NCBI RefSeq assembly: GCF_013266695.1
Contig: NZ_JABRXF010000001.1
Location: 2,237,736-2,301,735 of the forward strand
DNA length: 64,000 bases
DNA from: Hongsoonwoonella zoysiae
Lineage (GTDB): Bacteria > Pseudomonadota > Alphaproteobacteria > Rhizobiales > Stappiaceae
Direction: 5' to 3'
Shown: piece by piece, positions 1 through 9,204 of the stretch
How positions within the stretch are numbered: the stretch's first letter is position 1
How the letters are laid out: the number at the start of each line of letters is the position of its first letter
Made by a program: the position numbers and the translations under genes
Notes under the pieces: model-generated
What the model saw: the letters and a program-made list of their open reading frames with translations, nothing else
Told to the model about the DNA's origin: nothing
Databases searched by the model: none

Positions 1-127
1 CGGCACCAACCGCCCGCGATCCATCAGCCGGGCGGTGTCCTACGGCTGCATCAGGATGCCCAATGAGGATATCTCCGATCTTTTCGGGAGAGTGAAGGTG
101 CGCACGCCGGTGATCGCCGTCAATTGA
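1..127 (+). CDS. L,D-transpeptidase (YkuD domain), C-terminal fragment
   Basis: The gene enters from the left edge; the frame starts at base 2 and 41 residues are visible before TGA. The peptide contains ISRAVSYGCIRM, which matches the catalytic S-x-G-C-x-R motif of YkuD-type L,D-transpeptidases, with the cysteine as nucleophile. These periplasmic enzymes make 3-3 crosslinks in peptidoglycan or attach proteins to it. The final residues (RTPVIAVN) resemble the usual closing beta strand of the domain. Signal peptide and the catalytic histidine lie outside the window. A second enzyme of this family is encoded at 21897-22556. Confidence 0.85.
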   Translation, partial: GTNRPRSISRAVSYGCIRMPNEDISDLFGRVKVRTPVIAVN

Positions 128-176
128 CCGGAGGCAAAAGCAAGAACAGTATATGCTCCACGTGTATTCGACTTTG

Positions 177-209
177 ACGGCCGCTCTCATGGGCGGCCGT
201 TTTTCTTTG
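177..209 (+). terminator. Intrinsic terminator after the L,D-transpeptidase gene
   Basis: ACGGCCGC (177-184) pairs perfectly with GCGGCCGT (193-200) across an 8-nt loop and is followed by TTTTTCTTT. It sits 50 bases after the stop codon and before the lrgA-type gene, so it separates the two units. Confidence 0.8.
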
Positions 210-289
210 CGTTGGAGTCACTTGCTCAGGCATCTTTACGTTAAGGAAAAGATTCAGGTTTCCGAGAGGCGGACTAAAGGAGGAGGCGC

Positions 290-664
290 ATGCTGGGTGC
301 GCTGACGCTTATCTTCTCCTGCCAGCTTGCAGGCGAACTTCTGGTCGCGGTGAGCGGGCTGCCGGTGCCGGGCCCCGTTGTCGGAATGGTGCTGCTGCTT
401 GGCGGGCTGATCGTGCGCGGCGACATTCCGGAGCCGCTGGCGGACGTCGGCGGTGCGCTGCTTTCCAATCTCGCGCTTCTTTTCGTTCCCGCCGGCGTCG
501 GCGTGATGCTGCATGTCGCCCTGATCGGCCGCGAAGCCCTGCCGATCACGGTGGCGCTTGTCGTCAGCACCGCGGCGACCGTTGCCGTGACCGCGCTTGT
601 CATGAACGCGCTGCAGCGCAGTGAGCCCGGCGGAGAAGAGAGCGATGGGGGCGAAGCGCGATGA
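290..664 (+). CDS. CidA/LrgA family holin-like membrane protein
   Basis: A 124-residue hydrophobic protein with about four membrane segments and the family-typical LPVPGPVVGMVLLL stretch near residues 24-37. CidA/LrgA proteins are holin-like inner-membrane proteins that act with LrgB/CidB partners; in firmicutes they influence murein hydrolase activity and in other bacteria pyruvate or glycolate export. The ATG at 290 follows a strong ribosome binding site (AAAGGAGG). Its TGA overlaps the ATG of the next gene by four bases (ATGA), so the two are almost certainly translationally coupled. The function in this organism is inferred only from family membership. Confidence 0.9.
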   Translation: MLGALTLIFSCQLAGELLVAVSGLPVPGPVVGMVLLLGGLIVRGDIPEPLADVGGALLSNLALLFVPAGVGVMLHVALIGREALPITVALVVSTAATVAVTALVMNALQRSEPGGEESDGGEAR

Positions 665-1380
665 CGGAACAGCTTGCCGACATCTGGGTCTACCTCGCCG
701 CGCGCCCGCTTCTGTCTCTCACGCTGACGCTGATCGCCTATCAGGCGGGGCTCTGGGCGTCCCGCAAGGCGGGCATGCACCCGCTGGCGAACCCGGTGCT
801 GATCGCCGTGATCCTGCTTGTCGCCATGCTGGCGGGCACGGGCACGCCCTACCAGACCTATTTCGAAGGCGCGCAGTTCGTGCATTTCCTGCTGGGACCG
901 GCGACAGTGGCGCTGGCTCTGCCGCTCTACCGCCAGATCGAACGCGTGAAGACTTCCGCGCTTGCCATCGCCGCCAGCCTGATTGCCGGAACGCTGACCG
1001 CAATCCTCACCGCCGTCGGCACGGCATGGCTTCTGGGTGCATCCGAAGCGACGCTGGTCTCCATCGCGCCTAAATCCGTGACCGCGCCGGTTGCCATGGG
1101 CATATCGGAACAGCTTGGCGGATTGCCCTCGCTGACGGCGGTGCTGGTGATCCTGACCGGCATATTGGGGGCAGCGGTCGGCCCGCTGGTGCTGAACCTG
1201 GTCCGCGTGAAGGACTGGGCGGCAAGGGGATTCGCGCTCGGCACCGCCTCGCACGGGATCGGCACCGCACGCGCGCTGCAGGTCAACGAACTGGCCGGCG
1301 CATTCGCAGGCCTGGCCATGGGCCTCAACGCGCTGGCGACGTCGCTCCTGCTGCCGCTCCTGTGGCGGCTATTGTTCTAA
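661..1380 (+). CDS. LrgB/CidB family membrane protein
   Basis: A 239-residue protein with many hydrophobic segments. The conserved LrgB core is visible: APKSVTAPVAMGISEQLGG followed by a GILGA stretch, and near the end SHGIGTARAL. It starts inside the stop of the CidA/LrgA gene (ATGA overlap), the standard two-gene arrangement in this family. The pair may act in pyruvate or glycolate movement or in control of wall hydrolysis, but the sequence does not decide between these. No LytSR-type regulator is present in the window. Confidence 0.9.
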   Translation: MTEQLADIWVYLAARPLLSLTLTLIAYQAGLWASRKAGMHPLANPVLIAVILLVAMLAGTGTPYQTYFEGAQFVHFLLGPATVALALPLYRQIERVKTSALAIAASLIAGTLTAILTAVGTAWLLGASEATLVSIAPKSVTAPVAMGISEQLGGLPSLTAVLVILTGILGAAVGPLVLNLVRVKDWAARGFALGTASHGIGTARALQVNELAGAFAGLAMGLNALATSLLLPLLWRLLF

Positions 1381-1396
1381 GGCGTGGGCGCTTGCC

Positions 1397-1705
1397 TCAG
1401 TCGTCCCAGGTGTAGCGGCGGATATAGCGGTGCCGATGGTCGTGATAATTGTAGGAACTGCGGTTTTCGTTCACCGTCGTCTGCTTGAGCTCAAGCGCAA
1501 GCGGCGTCTGCCCGCCCGGGTTCACGACCACCCGCTCCACCGGCGGCATGCCGCGAAACACCCTGACGCCGGCCTCTATAGTGACCACGGCGCCACGATG
1601 CGGTTCCGTCTCGATGCGGAAGGTGGAGCTGTCGGCAATGGCCGGGGAAACGGCGAACGCGGCCACCGCGAAGGCGGGGGCAAGCATTAGAATTGGTTTA
1701 TTCAT
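1397..1705 (-). CDS. Small exported protein of unknown function
   Basis: A 102-residue protein beginning with a clear signal peptide (MNKPILMLAPAFAVAAFAVS, probable cleavage after AIA at about residue 24). The mature part is about 77 residues, has a basic, His/Tyr/Arg-rich tail (YNYHDHRHRYIRRYTWDD) and a likely beta-rich middle. I chose ATG 1705 because GGGAG lies eight bases upstream; a GTG nine bases earlier is in frame but overlaps that site. It is convergent with lrgB, whose stop is 17 bases away. I do not recognise a named family; a periplasmic location is inferred from the signal peptide. Confidence 0.65.
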   Translation of the reverse strand: MNKPILMLAPAFAVAAFAVSPAIADSSTFRIETEPHRGAVVTIEAGVRVFRGMPPVERVVVNPGGQTPLALELKQTTVNENRSSYNYHDHRHRYIRRYTWDD

Positions 1706-2042
1706 CGTCTGCACTCCCTGTACGCAGAACTATTACCTTCATGGGCCTGCGGACGAATTCGGCCGAAGGCATTTTTACTTTACATTAACTATTAACGCAG
1801 AGATTCGGTCGTTTGGCAATTACAGGATGCAGGCCAAGGTATTGCAGCCGCTACGTCACGGCTTCGTAAATTCCACAGCTATTCGGTTAGAATCGCCCGC
1901 AATCGGCAATTGGAGCGGGTAACTGATCGAATTGGGGCTGTTCCCGGAGCCGGACATGGTTCTGCGGAGCCAGAATTTTTCGTTTTCCGATTTCCCAGTG
2001 CTCGATATTGGGAAGTGGCATTGTCCATGCCTCATTCCCGGT

Positions 2043-2090
2043 GTCGTCCCGGGTCCATGCCCGGGCAAAGACCCGGGTACCGGGGTGACG
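2043..2090. repeat. Palindromic intergenic repeat (rhizobial type)
   Basis: Nested inverted repeats built on CCCGGGT/ACCCGGG cores: CGTCCCGGGTCCATGCCCGG at the left and GACCCGGGTACCGGGGTGACG-type sequence at the right. The composition and the GTGACG edge resemble dispersed palindromic elements common between genes in rhizobia and Brucella (RIME / Bru-RS like). Naming is from memory; no copy number can be given from one window. Confidence 0.5.
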
Positions 2091-2147
2091 GCGTAGAGTG
2101 GGCGAGTGCAGTACGAAGAATCAGTACAGAATTCTCAACCGGACAGC

Positions 2148-2231
2148 AGCGGGCTTGACCCGCGCACCCATGCGGCATCTGCGTGCTTTGCCAAGGTCTG
2201 ATGGGTCGCCGGGTCTGGGCCCGGCGATGAC
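2148..2231. repeat. Palindromic intergenic repeat (rhizobial type)
   Basis: An 84-base element with outer arms GCGGGCTTGACCCGC and GCCGGGTCTGGGCCCGGC and an inner pair CCCATGCGGC / GTCTGATGGG. Read on the minus strand it begins CGTCATCGCCGGGCCCAGAC, the form commonly seen for rhizobial dispersed repeats. It lies 65 bases from tRNA-Leu. Confidence 0.55.
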
Positions 2232-2295
2232 GAAGGAGAGGGCCCGGCTTAAGGCACGAAGTGCGCCGATCGATCGGCGGAGAGGTTGGGGAGGC

Positions 2296-2381
2296 TGGTG
2301 CGGACGACGGGACTTGAACCCGTATGCCTTATCGGCGGCAGATTTTAAGTCTGCTGTGTATACCAATTCCACCACGTCCGC
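2296..2381 (-). tRNA. tRNA-Leu (UAA anticodon)
   Basis: On the minus strand an 86-base tRNA begins GCGGACG and ends CGTCCGC-ACCA, giving a seven-pair acceptor stem with the CCA end encoded. The anticodon arm is GCAGA-CTTAAAA-TCTGC, so the anticodon is UAA. A long variable arm (class II tRNA) and the T-arm GGGTTCAAGTCCC are present, as expected for leucine tRNA. No other tRNA was found in the window. Confidence 0.97.
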
Positions 2382-2632
2382 GTGCGGCGCCTGACCGGCC
2401 CGCGCTTTTTTCAGATGCGAAAGGCCTCGCGTCAAGAGCCCGTGCGCGGGCGTTCAGTGGTTCCGCGGGCGTGCGCAGGCAGAAATTTGCGATCCGGCGC
2501 TGAACTTCGGGCAATATTTGTCTATATGTCTTGGATCGGTTTTGCGGCGGTATCGGCTGGGGCCGGGTGCGCGCGCAAGCCTGCCGACCGAGAAAGCGGA
2601 CATGAAGACGCACAGCTGGACATGAAGACGTG

Positions 2633-3454
2633 ATGGTAACCTATGCGGATGCGGCGACACTGCCGCTGAAAAACACCGGCCAGATCCGCCTTTACGACCT
2701 TGAGGACTTCAAGGCGATGCACAAGGCCGGACAGCTGACGGCAACCTGCCTCGACGAACTGGCGAGCCTTGTGAAGCCGGGTGCGACGACACAGGAAATC
2801 GACGATTACGTCTATGATTTCGCCATGAGCCATGGCGCGCTTCCGGCGACGCTGAACTACCGCGGCTATACGAAATCCAGCTGCACGTCGCTCAACCACG
2901 TCGTGTGCCACGGCATTCCAAACGACAAGCCGATGCGCGAAGGCGATATCATCAATATCGACGTGACCCTTATCGTCGACGGCTGGCACGGCGATTCAAG
3001 CCGCATGTACCCCGTGGGCCGCATCAAGCGGGCGGCCGAGCGGCTGATCGACGTCACGCACGAATCGCTGATGCGCGGGATCGCGGCGGCAAGGCCCGGT
3101 AACACGACAGGGGATATCGGTGCCGCGATCCAGGAGTTCGTCGAAGCCGAACGCTGCTCGGTGGTGCGGGATTTCTGCGGCCACGGCGTCGGCAGGCTGT
3201 TTCACGACACGCCGAACATCCTGCACTACGGCAGGCCGGGCGACGGCGTGGAGCTGAAGCCGGGGATGATCTTCACCATCGAGCCGATGGTGAACCTGGG
3301 CCGTCCGCACGTGAAGGTGCTTTCCGACGGCTGGACGGCGGTGACCCGCGACCGCTCGCTCTCCGCACAGTTCGAGCATACCGTCGGCATCACGCCCGAC
3401 GGTTGCGAAGTCTTCACCTATTCGCCCACAGGTATGGACAAACCGGGCTTTTAA
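2633..3454 (+). CDS. map: Methionine aminopeptidase, type I
   Basis: Removes the initiator methionine from nascent proteins; a dinuclear-metal cytosolic hydrolase. The five metal ligands are all visible: Asp in NIDVT, Asp in WHGDSSRM, His in CGHGVG, Glu in FTIEPM and Glu in QFEHTVG. Length (273 aa) is normal for type Ia enzymes. ATG 2633 and an overlapping GTG 2630 are both possible starts; neither has a strong ribosome binding site, and GAAG five bases before the ATG is the best candidate. A 13-base direct repeat (GGACATGAAGACG, 2598-2610 and 2618-2630) lies immediately upstream. radC follows 40 bases later on the same strand, so co-transcription is likely. Confidence 0.96.
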   Translation: MVTYADAATLPLKNTGQIRLYDLEDFKAMHKAGQLTATCLDELASLVKPGATTQEIDDYVYDFAMSHGALPATLNYRGYTKSSCTSLNHVVCHGIPNDKPMREGDIINIDVTLIVDGWHGDSSRMYPVGRIKRAAERLIDVTHESLMRGIAAARPGNTTGDIGAAIQEFVEAERCSVVRDFCGHGVGRLFHDTPNILHYGRPGDGVELKPGMIFTIEPMVNLGRPHVKVLSDGWTAVTRDRSLSAQFEHTVGITPDGCEVFTYSPTGMDKPGF

Positions 3455-3494
3455 GCGGAAAAATCCCTCCAGGCAGGGGACAAAGGGCGCGAGA

Positions 3495-4205
3495 TTGGGA
3501 AAGCGAGAAACCGGCTCGCCGGACGCATCATCCGAACCTCACTATCTGGGCCACCGCGAAAGGCTGCGCCAGCGCTTTCGCGATAACGGCCATGAAACGC
3601 TGCAGGACTACGAACTGCTGGAACTGCTTCTGTTTTCGGCCATCAAGCGGGCGGACACGAAACCCATCGCCAAGGCGCTGATCGCCCGCTTCGGCTCTTT
3701 CGCCGAAGTGATCGCCGCGCCGCGCAGGCGACTTCTGGAAGTGAAGGGCGTGGGAGAGCGCGTCGTCGACGAGCTGAAGCTTGCCCATGCGCTGGCACAG
3801 CGCTTTCTGAAAAGCGAAATCAGCACGCGCGAGACCCTTTCCTCGTGGAACGCGGTGCTCGACTATATCCGCACGGCAATGGCCTTTTCCGACCGCGAGG
3901 AGTTTCGCGTGCTCTTCCTGGACAAGAAGAACGCGCTGATCGCCGATGAAGTGCAGCAGCGCGGCACGGTCGACCATACGCCCGTCTACCCGCGCGAAGT
4001 GGTCAAGCGGGCGCTGGAGCTTTCCGCCAGCGCGCTGGTGCTGGTCCACAATCATCCGTCCGGCGACCCCGCTCCTTCGGAGGCTGACATCCGCATGACA
4101 CGGCAGATCGGCGAGATCGCAACGGCGATGGGAATAGTCCTGCACGACCATGTGGTGGTTGGCCGCTCGGGCCACGCAAGCTTTCGCTCGTTGAAATTAT
4201 TGTAA
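3495..4205 (+). CDS. radC: RadC family JAB/MPN domain protein
   Basis: 236 residues. An N-terminal helix-hairpin-helix region (LLEVKGVGE, residues 80-88) precedes a JAB1/MPN-type metalloprotease-like domain with the intact motif HNHPSGD (185-191) and downstream SEADI. The family was once linked to DNA repair, but that role has been withdrawn and its true activity is unknown. The start is a TTG at 3495, chosen because the conserved N-terminal [13 protein letters not shown] begins at residue 16 and no better start lies between; AAAGGG upstream is a modest ribosome binding site. It follows map closely. Confidence 0.93.
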   Translation: MGKRETGSPDASSEPHYLGHRERLRQRFRDNGHETLQDYELLELLLFSAIKRADTKPIAKALIARFGSFAEVIAAPRRRLLEVKGVGERVVDELKLAHALAQRFLKSEISTRETLSSWNAVLDYIRTAMAFSDREEFRVLFLDKKNALIADEVQQRGTVDHTPVYPREVVKRALELSASALVLVHNHPSGDPAPSEADIRMTRQIGEIATAMGIVLHDHVVVGRSGHASFRSLKLL

Positions 4206-4373
4206 ATTAAAAGTTCGCCAGATAATTGTGCGGCATTACTGTTCTCGTATTTGGCGAATTCGCGTAGCGGCAAAACGCCGGTTCCGCAAGACATGTTGAA
4301 AATAACGAAGATTTGCCCTGCCGTTAAGGCCACGTGAGGAAATGCGGTGTAGGTTCTGCGGCAAGGGCAATAA

Positions 4374-6698
4374 ATGGGACGCGGTGTGGAATTCAAGCAC
4401 GAGATGGGATCGGCGACATTCAGCCCGGCCGAAACCCGGGCCGGCAGGGACGACGAACTGACGACCGTTCTCCAGGCGAGCGTGCGCTTCCGCCGCCGCC
4501 AGGCCTTCTGGTATTTCGCGTTCCTGTTTTCCGTGGTGATCGTCGCGCTTGCCGGCGCCATCGGCATCGTCATTTGGGCGGTGGTCCATTCCGAACACGA
4601 GAATCTGAAGCGCGAGACGGCGTTGGTGGCGCGCGCCATGGCGCAGCAGCAATCCCAGATCGTCAAGGAACTGGAGCGCTTTGCCGTCTCAAGCGCCACA
4701 TATCGCAATATAGACACATCCTATTCCTCCGAATGGGCGCATGCGCGCCTTGCCCGCCCGATCGGTGAAATCTACAAGCATGACATCGTCGTGGTGCTGA
4801 ACCGCCGCCGCCGCCCGCTATTCGCCTATGTCGACGGCTTCGTGTGGCTGCCATCGATCTATACGACCAAACTCGCCGGCCAGCTCGATGACGCGGTCGC
4901 TGAAATCCAGGCGGCCTACAGGGCCAACCTCGTCTCCCGGCAGAATTACGGCTTCGCTTATGACGGCCGGCCCGCAGATGTGGCGCAAAGCAGGCTGATA
5001 TCCCTGGACGGCGCGCCGTCGATCGCCGCCGTCTTCGCCATCGTTCCGGCGCTCGACCAGGTGGAGGTGCGCAACGACGACCCGAGCGTGATCGTCTCCA
5101 TCCGCCATGCGGACAATGCGCTTCTTGCCGAGATCGCCGGCTATGCGCAGCTTCGCGACGTGACCTTCAGCCCGATGAAGCCGGAAAGGCCGGAACAGCT
5201 GGAACTTGCCGGCCCGAACGGAGCCGTGATCGGCTATCTGACCTGGGCGCCGGCGGGCGGGGCGCTGGGGCTGCTCGTCGATCTCGCACCCGCCTTCGTG
5301 CTGGCCGTGCTGATCGTGCTCGCGGTGACGGGCCTGATCCTGAAACGGGCGATGCGCACCACGGACGATCTGACCTACAGCGAGGCGCGGGCCCGCCAGT
5401 CCGCGCTTCACGATGCGCTGAGCGGGCTTCCGAACCGGGTCTTCTTCGACGAGCTTGCGCGAAAGAAACTGGAGGACGCCGCTGAAGCGGGCAAGCCTGC
5501 CGCGCTGATATACCTCGATATCGACCACTTCAAGGACGTCAACGATACGCTGGGCCATCCGGTCGGCGACGGGCTGATCCGCGAAGTGGCACAGCGCCTG
5601 CGCGGCCAAGTGCCGGGAACCGACGTGGTGGCGCGTATCAGCGGCGACGAATTCCTGATCCTTTTGACCGGTATGGACAGCCGGGCGGCGCTTTTGAACG
5701 CCTGTACCAGCCTCAACAAGCGGATCACCAAGGATCTTACCGTCGACAACATGGCGCTGCCGACGACGGTGAGCATGGGTGTCACTTTCTTCCCCGATCA
5801 TGGAACGGACCTCACCCAGCTCCTGCGCCGGGCGGATATCGCGCTCTACCAGGCGAAGGATCGCGGGCGGGGCAGGTGCGTGCTCTTCGAGCCGCAGATG
5901 GACGAGACGCTGAAGGAGCGCCGGCAGATCGAAAAGGAGATGCGCCGGGCGCTGGAACGCAACGAGTTCTTCCTCCGCTACCAGCCGATCGTTACCGGCG
6001 ACGGATCGCTGATCGTGGGGGCGGAGGCCCTCATCCGCTGGCAACACCCGAAACGCGGAGAGATACCGCCCGCTGCTTTCCTGCCGATCGCCGAAGGAAC
6101 GGATCTGATGTGGTCCATCGGCGCGTGGGTCTTGCGAAGGGCGCTTGAGGACGCGCTCTCCTGGCCGGAACTGACGATTGCCGTCAACGTTTCGCCGAGC
6201 CAGATCCGCCATCCGGAATTCGTGCCCTGCGTGGGCCGCCTGCTTGAGGAACTAGACTTTCCCGCGGACAGGCTGGAACTGGAGATCACGGAAGCGGCGG
6301 TGATGGATCATACCGACGCCGTGAAGTCGAAACTCGATGAACTGCACGATCTCGGCGTGCGCATCGCGCTTGACGATTTCGGAACCGGCTATTCGAGCCT
6401 GAGTTATCTCAGGCAGTTTGAGTTCGACAAGTTCAAGATCGACCGGTCGTTCGTCATGAACCTGGAGCACGAGGCAGAATCGGCAGCGATCGTGGAAGCG
6501 CTCGTGAACCTTGCGGATGCGCTTGGAATGGCGGTGACGGCGGAAGGCATCGAAGCGACCGAGCAGCACGATTTCCTCAAGGATATCGGCTGCGAATTCC
6601 TGCAAGGATACTACTTCGGCAAGCCGATGCTGGCAGGCGAACTCGGAGCGCTACTGCAGGCGGGAGACGAGCTTCCACGCCTTTCCGTGAAGGGGTAA
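4374..6698 (+). CDS. CHASE4-GGDEF-EAL membrane protein (c-di-GMP turnover)
   Basis: 774 residues: short cytoplasmic N-terminus, membrane segment about 45-71, periplasmic CHASE4-like sensor domain about 72-296, second membrane segment about 297-324, then GGDEF (about 340-505) and EAL (about 520-760) domains. The GGDEF signature reads SGDEF (423-427), a variant compatible with cyclase activity, and the product-inhibition RxxD site is absent (PGTD). The EAL domain keeps its key residues: EALIR (551-555), NVSP, EITE, DDFGTGYSS (667-675), KID and AEGIE, so phosphodiesterase activity is likely. ATG 4374 follows AAGGG. The next gene encodes a protein of the same architecture. Net direction of c-di-GMP change cannot be read from sequence. 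Confidence 0.93.
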   Translation: MGRGVEFKHEMGSATFSPAETRAGRDDELTTVLQASVRFRRRQAFWYFAFLFSVVIVALAGAIGIVIWAVVHSEHENLKRETALVARAMAQQQSQIVKELERFAVSSATYRNIDTSYSSEWAHARLARPIGEIYKHDIVVVLNRRRRPLFAYVDGFVWLPSIYTTKLAGQLDDAVAEIQAAYRANLVSRQNYGFAYDGRPADVAQSRLISLDGAPSIAAVFAIVPALDQVEVRNDDPSVIVSIRHADNALLAEIAGYAQLRDVTFSPMKPERPEQLELAGPNGAVIGYLTWAPAGGALGLLVDLAPAFVLAVLIVLAVTGLILKRAMRTTDDLTYSEARARQSALHDALSGLPNRVFFDELARKKLEDAAEAGKPAALIYLDIDHFKDVNDTLGHPVGDGLIREVAQRLRGQVPGTDVVARISGDEFLILLTGMDSRAALLNACTSLNKRITKDLTVDNMALPTTVSMGVTFFPDHGTDLTQLLRRADIALYQAKDRGRGRCVLFEPQMDETLKERRQIEKEMRRALERNEFFLRYQPIVTGDGSLIVGAEALIRWQHPKRGEIPPAAFLPIAEGTDLMWSIGAWVLRRALEDALSWPELTIAVNVSPSQIRHPEFVPCVGRLLEELDFPADRLELEITEAAVMDHTDAVKSKLDELHDLGVRIALDDFGTGYSSLSYLRQFEFDKFKIDRSFVMNLEHEAESAAIVEALVNLADALGMAVTAEGIEATEQHDFLKDIGCEFLQGYYFGKPMLAGELGALLQAGDELPRLSVKG

Positions 6699-6840
6699 AT
6701 GCGGCCATTTCGCAGCATCGGCCGCTCAACCCTTCCGACTCACTCCGGAATTTTTCAATATAAACGGGTGCTTAACTATCCTTGTCGGCAAATTCTTAAG
6801 CCGATGCGGCGATGGTTTGGCTGAGGGGGCCATTGACCTT

Positions 6841-9102
6841 ATGAATCTGGACAGGCGTCAAAACAGCAGCAGACTGGCAAACGCGATCCTCTTTCCGGTG
6901 GTTGGCGTGGTTCTGCTTACGGTTGTCCTCGCCGTCGTCCTGATATTCTGGACATCGCGCACCGCCGATCGTTCCGCACTCGAGAACGAAAGCAATCTTA
7001 TACTCAGCGGATTGCAACTCCAGGCGGACCTTCTCGCCAAGGAGCAGGAAAGTGCCGCGGTCTGGGACGCAGCTTATTTCAGCACGCGCGGGCGCTCCTT
7101 CGACCCGACATGGCTGCATGTGAACATCGGCCAGCGCCTCTTCGACAGCTACGGCCACGACCATACGCTGATCATCGGCGAGAACCGCAGCCCGATCTAC
7201 TATTCGCGCGGCGGCACGATGACGGTCGGCTTCGGCGACGAGGAGTTCCTGGCCCAGATCCTGCCCCTCGTCGCGCGCACGCGCGCCCGCTTCATCATCC
7301 AGTTCGCGCGCGACGAATTCGGCCGCGACATCTTCATGCCGACGCGCGACGGACGTGCCCAATCGATCTACGAAACCGGCTATGCGGCCATCGAAGGCAA
7401 GCCGGCGCTCGTCAGCGTGACGGCCATATCGCCCAAGCTGCATGGTGTCGCCGGCGAGCGCCATGCGCCGGCTGTCCTGGTGAGCGTCAAGGTGCTGTCC
7501 GGCCTGCGGCTGGAAGACTTTTCGATCATGACCGGGATCGAAGGTCTCAACATGCACATCGGCGGCCTGCCGCATTCCAACGAGACCGCGCTCGAAATCG
7601 ATGCGCCGACGGGAATTGCGATCGGCCATATCGCCTGGCAGCCGCAACTCCCGGGCGCCGACATCCTGGAAAGCGTCACCCCCGTCCTAACGTTCCTTTC
7701 CTTCGCTATCGCCATCCTGACGACCGCCGTCCTGATCTACACGCGCCAGAGCACGAAACGGCTTGCGGAGAGCGAATCGCGCGCCAAGTTCGCCGCCCTG
7801 CACGACGGGCTAACCGGGCTCGCCAACCGCGACCTGCTGACAAAGCGCTTCGAGGAACTGCTGTCGGAGGGAGGCGGCGCGGACCGCCTGCTGGGCGTGG
7901 TTTACATCGACCTTGACCACTTCAAGGACATCAACGACACGCTTGGCCATGCCGCCGGCGATGAGGTGATCTGCGAGGCGGCGCGCCGGCTTCGTGTGAT
8001 CGTGCCCTCAGGCGCGCTGCTCGCGCGTATTAGTGGCGACGAATTCGCGCTGCTCGTTCCCGACTGCCAGGATCGCGACGAGCTTGACGACCTTCTCAAG
8101 CGTATCCAGGACCGATTCGCCTCGCCGATGTACACCAGCAACACGCATCTTTACGTGAGCCTGAGCATCGGCGCGGCCGTCGCCCCCGACGACGGCGCAT
8201 CGATGGGCGAACTTCTACGCAAGGCCGACATCGCCCTTTATTCCGCCAAGGCGAACGGGCGCGGCCGGCACACCTTTTTCACTATCGCCATGGAAGAGCA
8301 GGTACGGGCGCGCGAAAACCTGGCCCGCGAGTTGCGCCGTGCGATCGACCACGACCAGCTTTCGCTCGTCTATCAGCCGCAGACGACGATCAACGGCCGC
8401 AAGATCCTGGCCGTCGAAGCGCTGGTGCGTTGGAACCACCCGTCGCGCGGCCAGATCAGCCCGGCAAGCTTCATTCCGCTGGCGGAGGAAACGGGCCTGA
8501 TCAACGACCTAGGCTTGTGGGTTCTGAGGCGCGCCTGCCGGGATGCCGTGCGCTGGCCGCACCTGAAGCTGGCGGTCAACATCTCCCCGATCCAGTTTCG
8601 TCACCCGCAATTCATCGAGCGGCTGACGTCGATCCTTTCGGCGACGGGTTTCAACCCCCACCGTCTGGAAATCGAGGTGACGGAAAACGTCTTTTCCAAC
8701 GAGGATCCGCTGGTCCTGCAGACCCTGCAGAGGGTACAGCAAAAGGGAATCCGCGTTGCGCTTGACGATTTCGGCTCCGGCTATTCGAGCCTGAGCTACC
8801 TGCGCCAGTTCCCGTTCGACACGCTGAAGATCGACCGCGCGTTCATCGCAGGGCTCGAAACCTCGCCGCATGCATCCGCGATCCTCGGCACCATCATCAA
8901 CCTGGGCGAGGCGCTGGGCATGTCGGTGGTCGCCGAAGGCATCGAGACCGAGCATCAGGCCGCGTTCCTGCGACTGACGAAATGCGACCGCCTGCAAGGG
9001 TATTTTCTCTCCCGCCCCGTGCCGGCCGACGAGGTCGATGAGGTGGAAATCCGTCTCGGGCGTCAGGAGTACATTCACGTGGAAACGCGCAAGCACGCGT
9101 GA
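6841..9102 (+). CDS. Second CHASE4-GGDEF-EAL membrane protein
   Basis: 753 residues with the same layout as the preceding protein: membrane segment about 14-38, CHASE4 domain with its typical SAAVWDAAYFST and DPTWLHVNIG stretches, a second membrane segment, GGDEF with the SGDEF variant (LARISGDEF) and no RxxD inhibition site, and an EAL domain with VEALVRW, NISP, EVTE, DDFGSGYSS, KIDRAF and AEGIE. All EAL catalytic residues seem present. I prefer ATG 6841 (GAGGGGG upstream) to a TTG 24 bases earlier. The gap to the upstream gene is 142 bases and the two proteins differ substantially, so this is an old duplication or independent acquisition of the same architecture. Confidence 0.92.
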   Translation: MNLDRRQNSSRLANAILFPVVGVVLLTVVLAVVLIFWTSRTADRSALENESNLILSGLQLQADLLAKEQESAAVWDAAYFSTRGRSFDPTWLHVNIGQRLFDSYGHDHTLIIGENRSPIYYSRGGTMTVGFGDEEFLAQILPLVARTRARFIIQFARDEFGRDIFMPTRDGRAQSIYETGYAAIEGKPALVSVTAISPKLHGVAGERHAPAVLVSVKVLSGLRLEDFSIMTGIEGLNMHIGGLPHSNETALEIDAPTGIAIGHIAWQPQLPGADILESVTPVLTFLSFAIAILTTAVLIYTRQSTKRLAESESRAKFAALHDGLTGLANRDLLTKRFEELLSEGGGADRLLGVVYIDLDHFKDINDTLGHAAGDEVICEAARRLRVIVPSGALLARISGDEFALLVPDCQDRDELDDLLKRIQDRFASPMYTSNTHLYVSLSIGAAVAPDDGASMGELLRKADIALYSAKANGRGRHTFFTIAMEEQVRARENLARELRRAIDHDQLSLVYQPQTTINGRKILAVEALVRWNHPSRGQISPASFIPLAEETGLINDLGLWVLRRACRDAVRWPHLKLAVNISPIQFRHPQFIERLTSILSATGFNPHRLEIEVTENVFSNEDPLVLQTLQRVQQKGIRVALDDFGSGYSSLSYLRQFPFDTLKIDRAFIAGLETSPHASAILGTIINLGEALGMSVVAEGIETEHQAAFLRLTKCDRLQGYFLSRPVPADEVDEVEIRLGRQEYIHVETRKHA

Positions 9103-9204
9103 TCTCTTTCCACGCATCGGACCGCGCCGTGCCGACGGGAGACGGGAAGACAGGCGACGAGCGGGCCGGGAAACCCCGCCACCTTGCCGCTCTTCATAAG
9201 GTTT

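Larger units (their letters stand above)
1706..2295. other. Intergenic stretch with palindromic repeats, no gene seen
   Basis: The first ~330 bases are less GC-rich than the surroundings and hold no convincing ORF on either strand. The right half contains the two palindromic elements listed separately (2043-2090 and 2148-2231). Open frames here are short and lack ribosome binding sites. Confidence 0.6.

Noticed and set aside
274..1254. Long minus-strand frame of 326 codons across lrgA/lrgB
   Set aside because: Shadow frame of the GC-rich lrgAB genes; the protein is Arg/Gly/His-rich low-complexity sequence.
4818..6212. Minus-strand frame of 464 codons within the first GGDEF-EAL gene
   Set aside because: Antisense shadow of a high-GC coding region; the composition is unlike real proteins.
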